64,000 nucleotides of DNA, taken from Sophora flavescens (taxonomy: Eukaryota > Streptophyta > Magnoliopsida > Fabales > Fabaceae). The notes beneath the pieces were generated by a model. That model made no database searches and had not been told where the DNA came from. It saw only the letters and a list, made by a program, of their open reading frames with translations. The DNA lies in contig CM061062.1 in assembly GCA_030762895.1 (NCBI GenBank), positions 5,669,293 to 5,733,292 on the forward strand, in the 5' to 3' direction. Position 1 is the first letter of the stretch; every line of letters starts with the position of its first letter. The translations under genes and the position numbers were made by a program. Positions 22,390 through 33,900 of the stretch are shown here, in pieces.

Positions 22390-25300
22390 ATGACCAGTTC
22401 CTCCACCTCAATGAAACCAGGTAACTGCGGTCAAGTTTTCTGTAGTTCTAATTCTCATGATGCAAGTGCATGGATTATTGACTCTGGGGCGACAGACCAT
22501 ATGACCTTTGATCCCATGGACTTCTCCCATTCAACTCCACCACGTAGGACTTGCATTGCGAATGCAAATGGAGTTGCATGCCCAGTCACAGGCGCTGGAA
22601 CTGTGGCATTATCACCCTCACTCTCCTTATCTCACACTCTCCTTGTTCCTACACTATCTAATAAATTAATATCTGTGAGTCAAATAACTGAAGAACTCAA
22701 TTGTATGGTATTGATGTACTCTACCTTTTGTCTTCTTCAGGATGTTCTCAGCAAGATTATTGGGCGTGGTACTAAGAGAGGGGGACTATACTACCTAGAT
22801 GATTTTAGCAAAGGAGAAGCACATCACGTGCACCACCAGTTCAGTAGCAAAGAATGAGAAATATGGTTGTGGCATCGTCGTTTGGGACATCCATCATTTA
22901 GTTATTTAAGACACCTATCTCCAGATTTATTTTTAAATTTGAAAAACGTTGAGTTTACATGTGATACTTGTATTTTGTCTAAAAGCCATAGAACCTCCTA
23001 TCAGATGAGTTTGAATAAAAGCAGTGTTCCTTTTGCTCTAATACATTCTGATGTGTGGGGACCTTCCCCTAGGACTACCGTATCTAGTCACCGTTGGTTC
23101 GTAATATTTGTCGACGATTGCACACGAATGACATGGCTTTACTTGATGAAGACTAAAGATGAGGTGTTTCAAATATTTCAGAATTTTCATGTCATGATTC
23201 AAAACCAGTTTTCTGCCAAGATTCAAGTTCTTCGGCATACAATGGAGGGGAGTTTGTCAACCATCGTTTCAAAGCATACCTCCAGCAACATGGTCTTCTT
23301 CATGAGACCTCATGCTCACAAACTCCACAATAGAATGGCATCTCCGAACGGAAAAATCGTCATATCTTGGAGACATCACGTGCTCTTCTTCTTGTCACCC
23401 ATGTTCCAACTCACCATTGGGATGATGTTGTAACTGCAGCTGTATACCTCCTCAACCGCATGCCCTCCAAGGTCTTGCATTTTAAAACACCTCTGCAAGT
23501 ACTCTCCTCTCATGTACAGTTACCTACCGTGTTGATGCTTCAGCCTAGGATTTTTGGGTGTGTGGTTTTTGTTCATCTTCACAAAAACCAACATGCCAAA
23601 CTTGATCCATGTGCTGTTAGGTGCTTGTTCTTGGGCTATGGACTACACAAAAAGGGCTACAAATACTTTGACCCTAACACCAACAAAAGTTATATCACTA
23701 TGGATGTAACTTTCCTAGAATCTGAACCTTTCTTTTCTCCTATGGTATCCAATTCAGCTCGTCAGGGGGAGTCCATGAATAAAGAGCTAAATTGGTACTT
23801 GGCGGCTCCATCATCAACTGTGAAAAGAAACAAATTGGAGAGCATGAATCCGAAGTTGAAGGAGTAATCCATGATGAACCTACAGAAATGCAGCATTTAA
23901 ACATAACCGAAGTTGAGAGTGAAGAGGATCCTCCTACTGATGAAGAAATTGCTAGTGAAGAGGTTCCCATCAATGAAGAGTATATCGATCAAGGAAGTGA
24001 AGAGCCCTCTCTCTCCACAGTACCCGACCCTCTCACTGAGAACTATCCTGAGGTAAGCTCTCCTATTATCTCCCCATCTACTAATGCTCCTGTAACATAT
24101 GTATTATCTATCAGGAACAACCGAGAAAAACCACCCAATAGATACTCTCCTGATGCAGAAGAAAGACGATCCAAATACCCCATTGCAAATTATGTGTCTA
24201 CTCAACAGTTATCAAAGCCTATTCAAGCCTTCACAGAGACATTATTCTCCTGTCAAATTCCAAATAATGTGGAAGAAGCCTTAGCTAATCCTAAGTGGGC
24301 ACAAGCCATACAAGAGGAAATGGAGGCTTTACAAAAGAATAATACATGGAGGTTGATACCACTTCCTAAGGGGAATAAGACAGTGGGGCGCAAATGGGTG
24401 TTCTAAATCAAATACAAAGCCGACGGATCCATTGATCGACACAAGGCAAGGCTAGTGGAGAAAGGGTTCACACAGACTTATGGTATAGATTATACAGAGA
24501 CTTTTTCACCGGTGGCCAAACTAAATACTATTAGAGTCCTATTATCTCTTGCAGCAAATTTAGATTGGCCACTACTCCAGCTCGACGTGAAGAACGCTTT
24601 TCTCCATGAAGATCTTGAAGAAGATGTTTATATGGATATCCCACCGGGCTATATGTCCTCTTCCAGAACCAAGGTGGTATGCAAGTTAGAGCGAGCATTA
24701 TATGGATTGAAACAATCACCTCGAGCATGGTTTGGAAGGTTTAGCTCAGCTATGAGAAGGTATGGTTTTAATCAAAGTAATGCATATCACACCCTATTCT
24801 TAAAGCATCGGCAAGGAAAGGTGACAGCTCTAATTGTTTACGTAGACGACATGATTATTACTGGAGATGATACCGAAGAAATTTCAAGACTACAAGAGCA
24901 ATTGGCAGTTGAGTTTGAGATGAAGAATTTGGGTGGACTCAAGTATTTTTTGGGAATAGAGGTGGCAAGGTCACAAAGAGACATTTTCTTGTCTCAAAGA
25001 AAGTATGTGTTGGACCTATTGACTGAGGTGGGGCTGCTGGACTGCAAACCAGCAGATACTCCAATAGTTCAAAATCACAAACTTTCACAATACACAAACC
25101 AAGTGCCTGCGGATAAAGGAAGATACCAAAAATTGGTGGGGCAACTTATCTATTTGTCACATACTCGCCCTGATATTGCCTATGCCGTAAGTGTGGTGAG
25201 CCAATTTATGCATAATCCAAGTGAAGAACACATGGATGCAGTAAACCGAATACTCCGCTATTTAAAATCCTCACCAGGAAGGGGGTTGATGTTCTCTAAG

Positions 25301-25795
25301 AATAATCACTTGAGTGTTGAAGGGTACACCGATGCAGATTGGGCTGGGAATGTTCTAGACAGAAAATCCACATCAGGATACTTCACATTTGTGGGAGGGA
25401 ATTTAGTTACATGGAGAAGTAAAAAGCAAAAGGTAGTGGCCTTGTCTAGTGCTGAAGCTGAGTTTAGGGGCATGGCAAAAGGACTTTGTGAACTATTATG
25501 GCTCAGAAGGTTACTAATAGAGATCGGCTTTGGTCCTAGCATGGAGATGAACCTGTTCTGTGACAATAAAGCTGCAATTGATATCTCACAAAATCCTGTC
25601 CAACATGATCGAACAAAGCACGTGGAGGTAGATAGACATTTCATCAAGCAGAATCTTGAGGAGAAGATTATTCGATTTCCTTTTGTCAAGTCGAAAGACC
25701 GGTTGGCAGATATTCTTACAAAGGCAGTGTCCGGTAAGAACTTCCATGACTCCCTTGACAAGTTCGGCATTAAAGACATTTATGCACCAACTTGA
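22390..25795 (+). pseudogene. Copia-C pol remnant: protease, integrase, RT, RNase H
   Basis: The protease motif AWIIDSGATDHMT is at 22471 onward, then integrase (LWHRRLGHPS, IFVDDCTRMTWLYL). Reverse transcriptase follows (LDVKNAFLH, LYGLKQSPRAW, VYVDDMIITGDD) and RNase H (GYTDADWAG, SAEAEFRGMA, LADILTKAVSG). The breaks are a TGA at 22855-22857, a frame slip at about 23240, a TAG at 23331-23333, another slip at about 23790-23870 and a TAA at 24404-24406. The final RT-RNase H block from 24407 to 25795 is uninterrupted. The first ATG at 22390 lies in what is left of the gag/protease junction. Confidence 0.9.
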
Positions 25796-25802
25796 GGGGG
25801 AG

Positions 25803-26076
25803 TGTTGGCGTGAGTCATTAGAATCACCAGAAAATAGGAACATTAATTATAAATAGCTGTCAAATCCCTTAGATCAAGGGATTAACTTATACTAATAGGA
25901 ACATTAATTGTAAATAGCTGTCAAATCCCTTAGATCAAGGGATTAACTTATATTTAGCCATGAGTATCGTGTATAGGCTAGGATAGCTCCTAAAATCTCT
26001 CCTCCTTGTATCTATTTATACTCTGTAAATTACTCAAAGAAATAATAAGGTGAATGAAGTACCTTATGTTCTGACA
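25803..26076 (+). repeat. Copia-C 3' LTR
   Basis: Same length as the 5' LTR with six substitutions and no indels. It is preceded by the polypurine tract GAGGGGGAG, which overlaps the RNase H stop codon. Confidence 0.93.
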
Positions 26077-26766
26077 AAAAATAAGTCGGAAGAAGAGGGT
26101 TTTGGAGGGTTTATTACAATCCTGAAAACTTTCCCCTACAATTTTCTAAACTCACAAACAAGGATGACTCTCCAATAAACATTCTCTTTCCCTTCCTTTC
26201 CCTCCAAAAAACACCTCACGAACACACCCTTAGGTCGTTGCCTGATCTGAGTTTCACGACTCCTTCCTAGTCACCGTTGTTATAAAACTCGGATCGGACA
26301 GGCCGGTTCGACCGGTTAGCCTGGGAACCGGTCACCAGGCCGGTTCGGTTTGGATGTTGGACTGTTCAGCACGTCGACCCTATCAGGAACTGGTTCAATC
26401 GACCGGGTTTGACGAAACTCTGACTCGGGCAGGTTGGAAAAAACCGGCAGGGTCTGAACCATTTAAAAACAAATTCCCTGTTCTAAAACGGCGTCGTTTT
26501 GAACGGGTTTTTTTGAAAAAAAAATAAATAAAAAATTGGAGAGGGTTTTCAATTTCAGTCTCAACAAACAGATTAGGTCATTAGGGATTTCATTCATCTT
26601 CCCCAAGGTATCCAAGCTGCACGCACTCCTGCCTCAGCCCAACCTCCGTCCAACCTATGCTGCAGTTCCCTCCGCCATATGCCTTCGTCGTCGCCGCCGC
26701 GTGCAACACCCCTTCACGTGTTCTCTCCCGCATCTTCTCTGGAAGTTCTTACTTCTTAGTTCTTCT

Positions 26767-27010
26767 TAGTTTCTCCCCCTCCATCCCTTAATGCTTAATC
26801 CCCGCAACTATATGCTTTGTTGGTTTATTATGCTTTGATTTGTTGGTTTGTTGGTTTATTATTCTTACTTCTTTGTTCTTACTTCTTAGTTTCTCCCCCT
26901 CCATCCCTTAATGCTTAATCCCTGAAACTATATGCTTTGTTGGTTTATTATGCTTTGATTTTGTTGATTTGTTGGTTTATTATTCTTACTTCTTGATTTG
27001 TTGGTTTATT
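26767..27010 (+). repeat. Tandem duplication, 120-bp period, in hAT 5' leader
   Basis: The text starting TAGTTTCTCCCCCTCCATCC occurs at 26767 and again at 26887. It is followed in both copies by 'gctttgttggtttattatgctttgatt', and a third partial copy of the end lies near 26995. It sits between the left TIR and the transposase start. Confidence 0.8.
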
Positions 27011-27082
27011 ATGCTTTGATTTTGTTGTGATAGAAATAAATATATCGTTGTTGGTTGCTATTGAATTGTTTCTCAGTCAGAG

Positions 27083-29598
27083 ATGTCTACTGAACCCGAT
27101 TCACAACCGACATCACAAAAAGTAACATCTAATCAGAAACAGATTCGGGCAAAAACCGATCCTGCTTGGGGACATTGCAAACAACTCATTGAACAGAGTG
27201 GGAAAACTGTTTTGATGTGTCTCTATGGTGATAAGATTATAAGGGGAGGTGGCATTAATAGACTCAAGTTTCACTTGGCTGGAGAAAAAGGACGGGTTGA
27301 ACCATGCAAGAAGGTTTCTGCAGATATTCGGCATCAAATGAGATGAGGTATTGGGGAAGTTAGGAATAATAAGAAAAGGAAAGTTCAAGATGAATATGAG
27401 GATAGTAATCCTATTCCCATTAATGAACAAGTTCGACAGTCAAGTCCAGTAGAACCTGCCACATCTCAGAAGAATACTGGTCAAATCTGCAATTATTTCA
27501 TGCCTAGAACAACTCCTGGAGCTCAACCTACCATAGAAATTGTTATGCAAAATAAAGGAGTGATAGAAAAGTGTGATCTTGCCATCTCAAAATGGGTGAT
27601 CGATGCTTCTGTGCCATTTAATGCAGTCAATTCAGCATATTATCAACCCATGCTTGATGCTATTAGTGACATGGGTGTTGGGTATAAAGGTCCAAATTTT
27701 TATAGAGTTTGTGGGCATTTGTTAAATAAGTGGGTTGATGATGTGAAGAAACTTGTTGACAGTTACCGAAATATTTGGAAGAAAACTGGATGTACTCTTA
27801 TGGCAGATGGGTGGATTGATCGTTGCAGGCGAACTCTCATTAAATTTTTGGTTTATTATCCAAAAGGAACTGTTTTCTGAAGTCTGTTGATGCTTCTAAT
27901 GCTTCCAAAACTGCAAAAATGTTGTATAGGCTTTTCAAGGAAGTGATATTATTTGTTGGCGCAGAAAACATTGTTCACATTGTGACAGATAATGCTGCAA
28001 ATTATGTTGCTTCTGGCAGGTTATTGGAAGCTGAGTTTCCAAATTTATATTGGTCTCCTTGTGCTGCACTTTGCATTAATTTGATGTTGCATGACATTGG
28101 AAAATTAGAAGAAGTAAATGAGGCTGTGACACATGCTTCAAAAATTACCAAATATATATATAGTCATTGTTATTCATTGTATTTGATGAGGAAGCATACA
28201 GGTGGAAAGGAAATACTTCGTCCAGCCCCAACCCGCTTTGCCACTAATTTCATTGCATTGCAAAGTATATTGGCTCAAAAAGATGCACCAAGGGCAATGG
28301 TAACATCTAGAGTCTGGACAAGCTCAGCTTATGCTAAAGACTCTAAGGCAAAAAAAATTGTGGATCAAGTCTTTGACTCTGGGTTTTGGAAACAATGTGG
28401 TTATATTGTGAGACTTACAGAGCCACTTGTTCGTGTGTTACGTATTGTTCATAGTGAAGGTAAACCTACAATGGGTTTTCTTTACCGAGATATATATAAA
28501 TCCAGAGAGGAGATGGTGTGGAGTTTTAGAAAGAATAAGAAGAAAGTAGAGCCATACTTGGAGATCTTGGATAAACGTTGGGATTCACAGCTTCAGAAAA
28601 ATCTCCATGCTGCCGATTTTGTCGATTCAATGTTGAAGAATTTGAAAACCACAAGTCCACGACATCTGGCCTTTTGGATGTCACTGAAAGTCATTCTCAT
28701 GGAGACCTTGAATTGCAATATAAGTTGACAAGTGAGATGAGAATATTCAAAAATGCTGAATTAGATTTTGGAAGGCAAACTGCTATTCGTGATCGAAATA
28801 CGGTGATGCCAGGTAAAATTATTTCATTATTTCAATTATTTAGTTTGTTTGAATGATATTTATACTGATTCATTGCATTACATTTGCATGTAATATTCAA
28901 GATCAATGGTGGGAATCTTATGGACGTGGTGCTCCTAATTTGCAAAAGTTGGCTATTTGTGTTTTAAGCCAAACTTGTAGTTCTTCGGGTTGTGAACGAA
29001 ATTGGAGTGTATTTAAGCACATTCATTCAAATAAAAGAAATAGGTTAGAGCATCAAAAGCTTAATGATCTTGTCTATGTTCGTTACAACTTGAGGCTGCA
29101 GCAAAGGTATTATTATGTTCATTTCATTGGCTGTTTACTTTTGTATATATATAAATATGTGATTGGTTTTTTTGATACTGGTATATGAGAAAATTAATAA
29201 ACTTAGGAATTGATTGAGGTGTTAAAATTATGACCCAATCAATTTTGAAACACTTGATGATCATGCTAATTGGGTGTTGGAGGAGTCACCACCATACTTA
29301 ACTATTGATGAGGTGGAGGCTTTATGTAATGACCTTGCAAGTATGACCATCCAACCTATTTCAAATGATATTGGTATGTTTTTTTATTACCTTATGATTA
29401 TAATTTTATTGATTGATGTTTGGTATCACTTGATGTTAATTGATAACTTGCAATGATATTGTCATAGAGCAAATAAATTTGGATGAGGATGAGGATGACG
29501 CACAAGACAATATCATGGAAGAAGCAAATCAAAATACAAGCAATGTTGATGAAGATCCTCCTTTCTTTGATGACCAAACTTTCACTCCTTGGGCATGA
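27083..29598 (+). pseudogene. hAT transposase (BED finger, DUF659-like, C-terminal dimerisation domain)
   Basis: The start ATG at 27083 precedes a BED zinc-finger region (DPAWGHCK, CLYGDKI, LKFHLAG). The core follows (TLMADGWIDR, HIVTDNAANYVASG, WSPCAALCINLML), then the hAT dimerisation motif (LSQTCSSSGCERNWSVF). Introns are visible at 28813-28901 (between MP and DQWWESYG) and at about 29373-29467. The protein would end FTPWA, stop at 29596-29598. It is inactive: TGA at 27344-27346, a one-base loss at about 27877 after GTVF, a frame slip near 28640 and a slip at about 29200. Transposase of this type cuts at the TIRs and gives 8-bp duplications, as seen here. Confidence 0.88.
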
Positions 29599-30139
29599 AC
29601 TTAAATAGATTTGTATTTGTTGTTTTGTTGTTGAGACTTGGGAATTGAGATTGTTAATTGTTATTTAGTTATTTGTGAGCTTGTGTAACCTTAATTGGTA
29701 TTTGTTTAATTAGATATTTTTTATGGTAATGATTTTGAATTTGGAGTGGACATGTTAAATTATGTTGTCATATATATGAATATTTTAGAATTTTTTTAAT
29801 GGATACCGGTTCAAACCGAGTCAACCAATGACCCCCGGTTGAACCCGATTGAACCATTAACCCAGTGCCCTGACCGATTCGGTCACTGGTTCGATTTTAA
29901 TACTATTGCCAGTCACCATCATGGCCAATGGCTTCTTCAAACTCTACGACCCCGCCCTCCCTCATTCCTCAAATCTTAAATGCTCCTTCCACGAGCATAC
30001 TCTGGAAGTCCACCTTATCCAATACAACCCCATCCGCAGCAACCCCTCCCTCCTCTTAGGACGACAACATCAAAGCCTCGACCACCCAACCAACATCCGT
30101 ACCTTCAAGGAGCACGCTTACTATGTTTACTTGAATCAA

Positions 30140-30349
30140 ACGTCCTAAAAAAAATTCAGAACTTAAATCTCATAAATGCTAAAGTTTAAGGGACTAAAAT
30201 TACAATTAAACCATACAAAAATGCCAAATAAGCATGCTACGTTGGAAACCTTTAACTACATAGGATTGTTCCATTAAACTTCTAACAGACAATTGATGGA
30301 CGGACTAACATTACAAAAGCTTAGGACTAAATGACCTCAAAGAAAACCC
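30140..30349. repeat. Right TIR of the PEX7-carrying element
   Basis: Inverted copy of 20838-21000 plus the 12 bases left of the solo LTR. Shared blocks are 'gtcctaaaaaaa', 'tgctaaagttt', 'aaaaatgccaa' and 'gcatgct'. The PEX7 homology stops exactly where it begins. Confidence 0.65.
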
Positions 30350-30981
30350 GAGAGACAAACATCACACAAGACTGTAGTCGAGTCACAATAAGCAACACAA
30401 GACTATATATAATCCAGTGACAAAAAGACAGGTTGCGAAATGGTAGAAAAACACATGTTCCAGAAATTTCACGTGGAATTAATCATGCATGATCATATGC
30501 TAAAATTGTAGGGATGTGAAATGTATGCATAAATAAGTAACGAGCTTTACCTAACGTTGTGTATAACCGAGCATTTAGATGATTATATTTTATGTCTTGT
30601 TAACAAATAAGAAACGAACCATTTGTCCATTTTCCATCTTTTCAGGAAACATAAATCAGTCTAAAGGAGTAACCAAATCAAATAAACAAAAAGGCAGAGT
30701 AGTAACAAACGTTACAACAAGTAATGATGACAAGAATCAGAATACAACCATCTGCATAATTTGCAGCTCTTACATCAACCAGAAAACAGACTTCAACAGG
30801 GGGCCAAGGGAAAATGTTTGGTCTTCTAAAGCTTGCAAAGAAATAAGTATGCTGATAAATCCTGGACAATTTTTTTCAAAAAATAAAATTGAAAATATGT
30901 AATCTGATTGAAGAGCCAAACAAACTACAACCTTGCTTTGATGCTAGACATATCAGTCCTAGACTAAAAATGCTTGAGCTT
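30350..30981. other. Spacer and 3' flank of the RNA-binding protein gene
   Basis: No separate gene is supported. The part next to 30981 should contain the 3' untranslated region of the minus-strand gene; no clear poly-A signal could be chosen. Confidence 0.45.
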
Positions 30982-33900
30982 CTATCTTCCATAAGGATGG
31001 TATCGACCAGCACCATATCCTCCTCCTCTACTGCCATAAAAGGAGCCTCCACTAGCCCCTCCATATCCACCCCCTAGGCTGGCATCATAACCACTTTGAT
31101 AGGCACCACTACCAGAAGAACCACCGCCGGCAGCACCAGCAGCACCACCATATGCCCCATAATTCTCACTAGGTCCACCATACCCACCAAGATCATAACC
31201 TCTGCTAAAGCCTCCACCATAGCGACCAGCATACCCAAGGGAAGGATCTCCTCTATAGGGTCCCATCGCACCAGCATATCCTCCATACCCACCAAATTCA
31301 CTTCCATAGCCACCATATGGACCACCCCTACCACCATACACACCGCCTGATCTGTAACCCCCAACACCAAAGCTGCCACTAAATCCATCATAAGCATCTC
31401 CGTATCCTCCACCGCTGTATGAAGACCTTGAGTCATTATAACGCTTTGATGATGGAGGTGGTGGGTTGGGCTTCTTTGGTTCAGCCTTCTTGATTTCCAC
31501 CTACAAAGGAAGATAAAAAGTTCCTTAGTCAATAACAATTGCATTTAATGCTAAATAGAGAAAATAATTCAAAAAGTTTCTTGATCTGTCAAGTCACAAA
31601 TAAATTAGGTAATCTGGAAAATATTTGTGATTCACGACATCAACCCACAATGGAAGTTCAAACAGTTAGAACCAAGAAATACCTACTCGAGATTGATAGG
31701 TCAAGCTAATGTACTACATGAGGCAACAAACTCATGCAGATCAGATCATGCATCAGAAAAACAAAACCTAATACCCCCCTTCCCCAAGCCAATAAAAGAG
31801 GGTGAATTTCTAATTCTAAAGACGTAAGAAATATGCTTGAACTTCACCCCGATACCCTTCTCCTTTCTATAGTAGTTTCTGCATACTACTAGAAACAAAA
31901 TAGTTTCGGCGTGCTATTCAAAACAAAGGCTGAAAGTAGCCCAAAGAAGAATAAGTGATGCTTCACTAATCCTATCCAAAAACCAATGCAAACCTTACTA
32001 GGCCCCAAGGAAACCCACTCTACTATCATCACTAAAACACAAAGATGCATATAATGTTACAAAACTATGGAACTCCAATTTTTTCTACAAAGTAGATAGC
32101 AGTGTTGTTAATGGCGGATGGCGGCCTATGGCGACAAGCAAAAAATCCGCCATAGCGTATGGCGATTGTGGCGTATGGCAGAAAGTATGTTAATAACCAT
32201 AAACTAAATTGATAGAAATGTCATAAATCTCATATTCATCTATCATAAACTATTAACAAGCTTCATTACCATCAAGTTTAAGACTTCAAATGACAACAAA
32301 ATGATAAATAAATAAAAACAATACAATGGTGGTGCAGCTGGAAAAAAGGGGTGGAACAAAAGGGGAAGCTTGTAAAAAAGAAGAACCAAGTTGCAGCTGC
32401 AAAGGAAAACAGAGGCACAGCAGGAAGAAGAAAAGAAAAGAAAAAAAGGTCGGCAGAGGTGGTCGCCAGAGCCGGTCAATGGTCGCTGGAAGGAGGTGGT
32501 CAACGGAGGTCGGTGGTTATGTATGAAGGACAAGGCAGAGAACTCCGTGTTAGAACAGTGGAAGAAGGATGAAGAAAACCAACGTAAATGGTGAGAAAAG
32601 CTGTGCAGTAGCCAGGTCAACCCCCAAACAGGGTCGCAAGACCTGGTTTTGTTTCCGGAAGGCCCGAAAATGGGTTGGGTCACATGGCCCAAACTCAAAA
32701 AAAAAACGCCCTTTTTCCGCCATGGCCCGCCACGCCACTTCCACCCTATGGCGGTCCCTTCAAAACCTGCTACCGCCATGGCCGCTATTTAACAACACAC
32801 AGGTAGATAGCAACTGGTTCATTGAATTCAATAGGAAATTCAAAAATAGTGGAACCTTGATTCTTGACAATAAATTATTGCCTAAAGTTAATGATGACTT
32901 TTGAGCATATTTGGGCATAAACACTAAAGCCATTCATTAACAGGCCTCCAACTAAAACCTTAAACTTTTGATAGAGTTGGTTTTTCAAGTAAACAACCAA
33001 TATTTTACTGTTTTTTGCCACTTAAACACAAACTTCTCAGTGAAAAATAATCTCAAATAAACTAGCCATCGAGATTTGGAAGTCAGTTACATAAATCAAA
33101 GCTCTTCTACTTCCGTCTCTTATATCTGCTATGTACAATAATGCATAGGTATTCATTTTGAATAAAAGATAATCGATTCCTCACCTGAGATCCAGCAAAC
33201 TCAATCTTGTTCCCCATAGATAGAAGATCATCAACAGCTTCCTCAGAGTCAAAGGTGATAAACCCAAAGCCACGAGAACGATTGGTGGAGTGGTCCCGCA
33301 TTATTTGGTGATCTTTGACTTCACCATAGCGTGTAAAGAAGTCTCTAAATTCATCTGCAAGAGTGAATCTTTGAGTAAAAATGATATTAACCAAAGCAAG
33401 GAACCATTTGGTGCATCCATTTCATGAATAACAAGCTACTTAAGATAAAAATTTGTTATATATGCCCATACTGTCCTCATATTTTGGACTTTACTATTTC
33501 AAGGTGTTCTACTGTGTTCCCCTTATTAACACCTTAGTCAAGCAGCAAAAATTAGGTCACTAAAGAGTCAACCTACCTTCAGTCACAGTTGAAGGAATCC
33601 CACCTACAAAAATTTTCTTTGTCCTAAAATCCTTAGAGCCACCAGCTCCCCTTGGTATCGTCCGCTTAATCTCAACCTAAACATGATCCCAAAACCACAA
33701 GATCCAGCAAAAGGTTCATTTCATTCGCTAATTACCATAACTAAAACAAAACACATAATATCCTAATCTAAAACATCATCAAATGCAAGCCTTACTTGTT
33801 TGCCATTGATGATATGAGTGTCCTCAATGACTTTATCAACTACAGAAGGATCTGCATAGGTTATAAACCCGAATCCACGAGGCTGGCCGGTTTTCCGGTC

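Larger units (their letters stand above)
21977..26076 (+). mobile_element. Copia-C, LTR retrotransposon lacking gag, TSD AAAAA
   Basis: LTRs of 274 bp each, with six base differences between them, surround a primer-binding site and a pol region. The flanks are AAAAA on both sides (21972-21976 and 26077-26081). From primer-binding site to protease there are only about 200 bases, so gag is missing. Two percent LTR divergence means a fairly recent insertion. It lies inside the Tourist-like element. Confidence 0.93.
21728..26229. mobile_element. Tourist/PIF-Harbinger-like MITE, TSD TTA, carrying Copia-C
   Basis: The left end is GGCTTTGTTTGAGAG and the right end, reverse-complemented, GGGTGTGTTCGTGAG. 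Further matching blocks are 'ggagggaaa', 'aaggga' and 'ccttgttt'. The 3-bp target duplication TTA lies at 21725-21727 and 26230-26232, as in Harbinger-type elements. Without Copia-C it is about 400 bp long and non-coding. It is inserted in the PEX7 fragment. Confidence 0.75.
26276..29909 (+). mobile_element. hAT DNA transposon with dead transposase gene
   Basis: The left end GTTGTTATAAAACTCGGATC pairs with the reverse complement of the right end GCAATAGTATTAAAATCGAAC. Subterminal 'ccggttcgaccgg'-type motifs are present at both ends (26300-26450 and 29800-29890). The 8-bp target duplication TAGTCACC (26268-26275) versus CAGTCACC (29910-29917) has one mismatch. Eight-base duplications are the hAT signature. 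It interrupts the PEX7 fragment. Confidence 0.88.
21684..30147 (+). pseudogene. PEX7: PEX7 (PTS2 receptor) gene fragment, split by two transposon nests
   Basis: Three pieces (21684-21727, 26233-26275, 29918-30147) join in phase once the insertions and one copy of each TSD are removed. They read as part of the WD40 repeats of PEX7, the cytosolic receptor that brings PTS2 proteins to peroxisomes. Recognisable stretches are SEFITYDTIAD, SEFHDS, FFKLYDPALP, EHTLEVH, a DDNIK block read in a shifted frame, and RTFKEHAYYVY. It covers roughly the first two WD40 blades, without the start or the rest of the gene. Two nonsense codons (TAG at the TTA junction, TGA at about 26242) and a local frame slip near 30060-30100 make it dead. 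It has no introns here and ends abruptly at the right TIR (30140), consistent with capture by the TIR element. Confidence 0.75.
17078..30349. mobile_element. Long-TIR (Pack-MULE-like) element carrying a PEX7 fragment, heavily nested
   Basis: After removal of the solo LTR, the left arm (17078-17089 joined to 20838-21000) aligns in inverted orientation with 30349-30140. Shared blocks include 'gg(a/g)tttt', 'catgc', 'ttggcattttt', 'aaactttagca' and 'tttttttaggac' next to the interior on both sides. Without the younger insertions the interior is only about 1 kb. It contains an unidentified minus-strand frame and a fragment of the cellular gene PEX7. Long TIRs around pieces of host exons are typical of Pack-MULEs. 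No target-site duplication was found, and no transposase of its own is visible. Confidence 0.6.

Noticed and set aside
30982..31544. Overlapping frames in the glycine-rich exon of the RNA-binding gene
   Set aside because: They are by-products of the GGN codon repeats in the true reading frame.
32243..32779. 178-codon frame on the minus strand inside the intron element
   Set aside because: It lies wholly within the hAT-type element, crosses its repeated 'ccgccat' ends and shows no recognisable domain.
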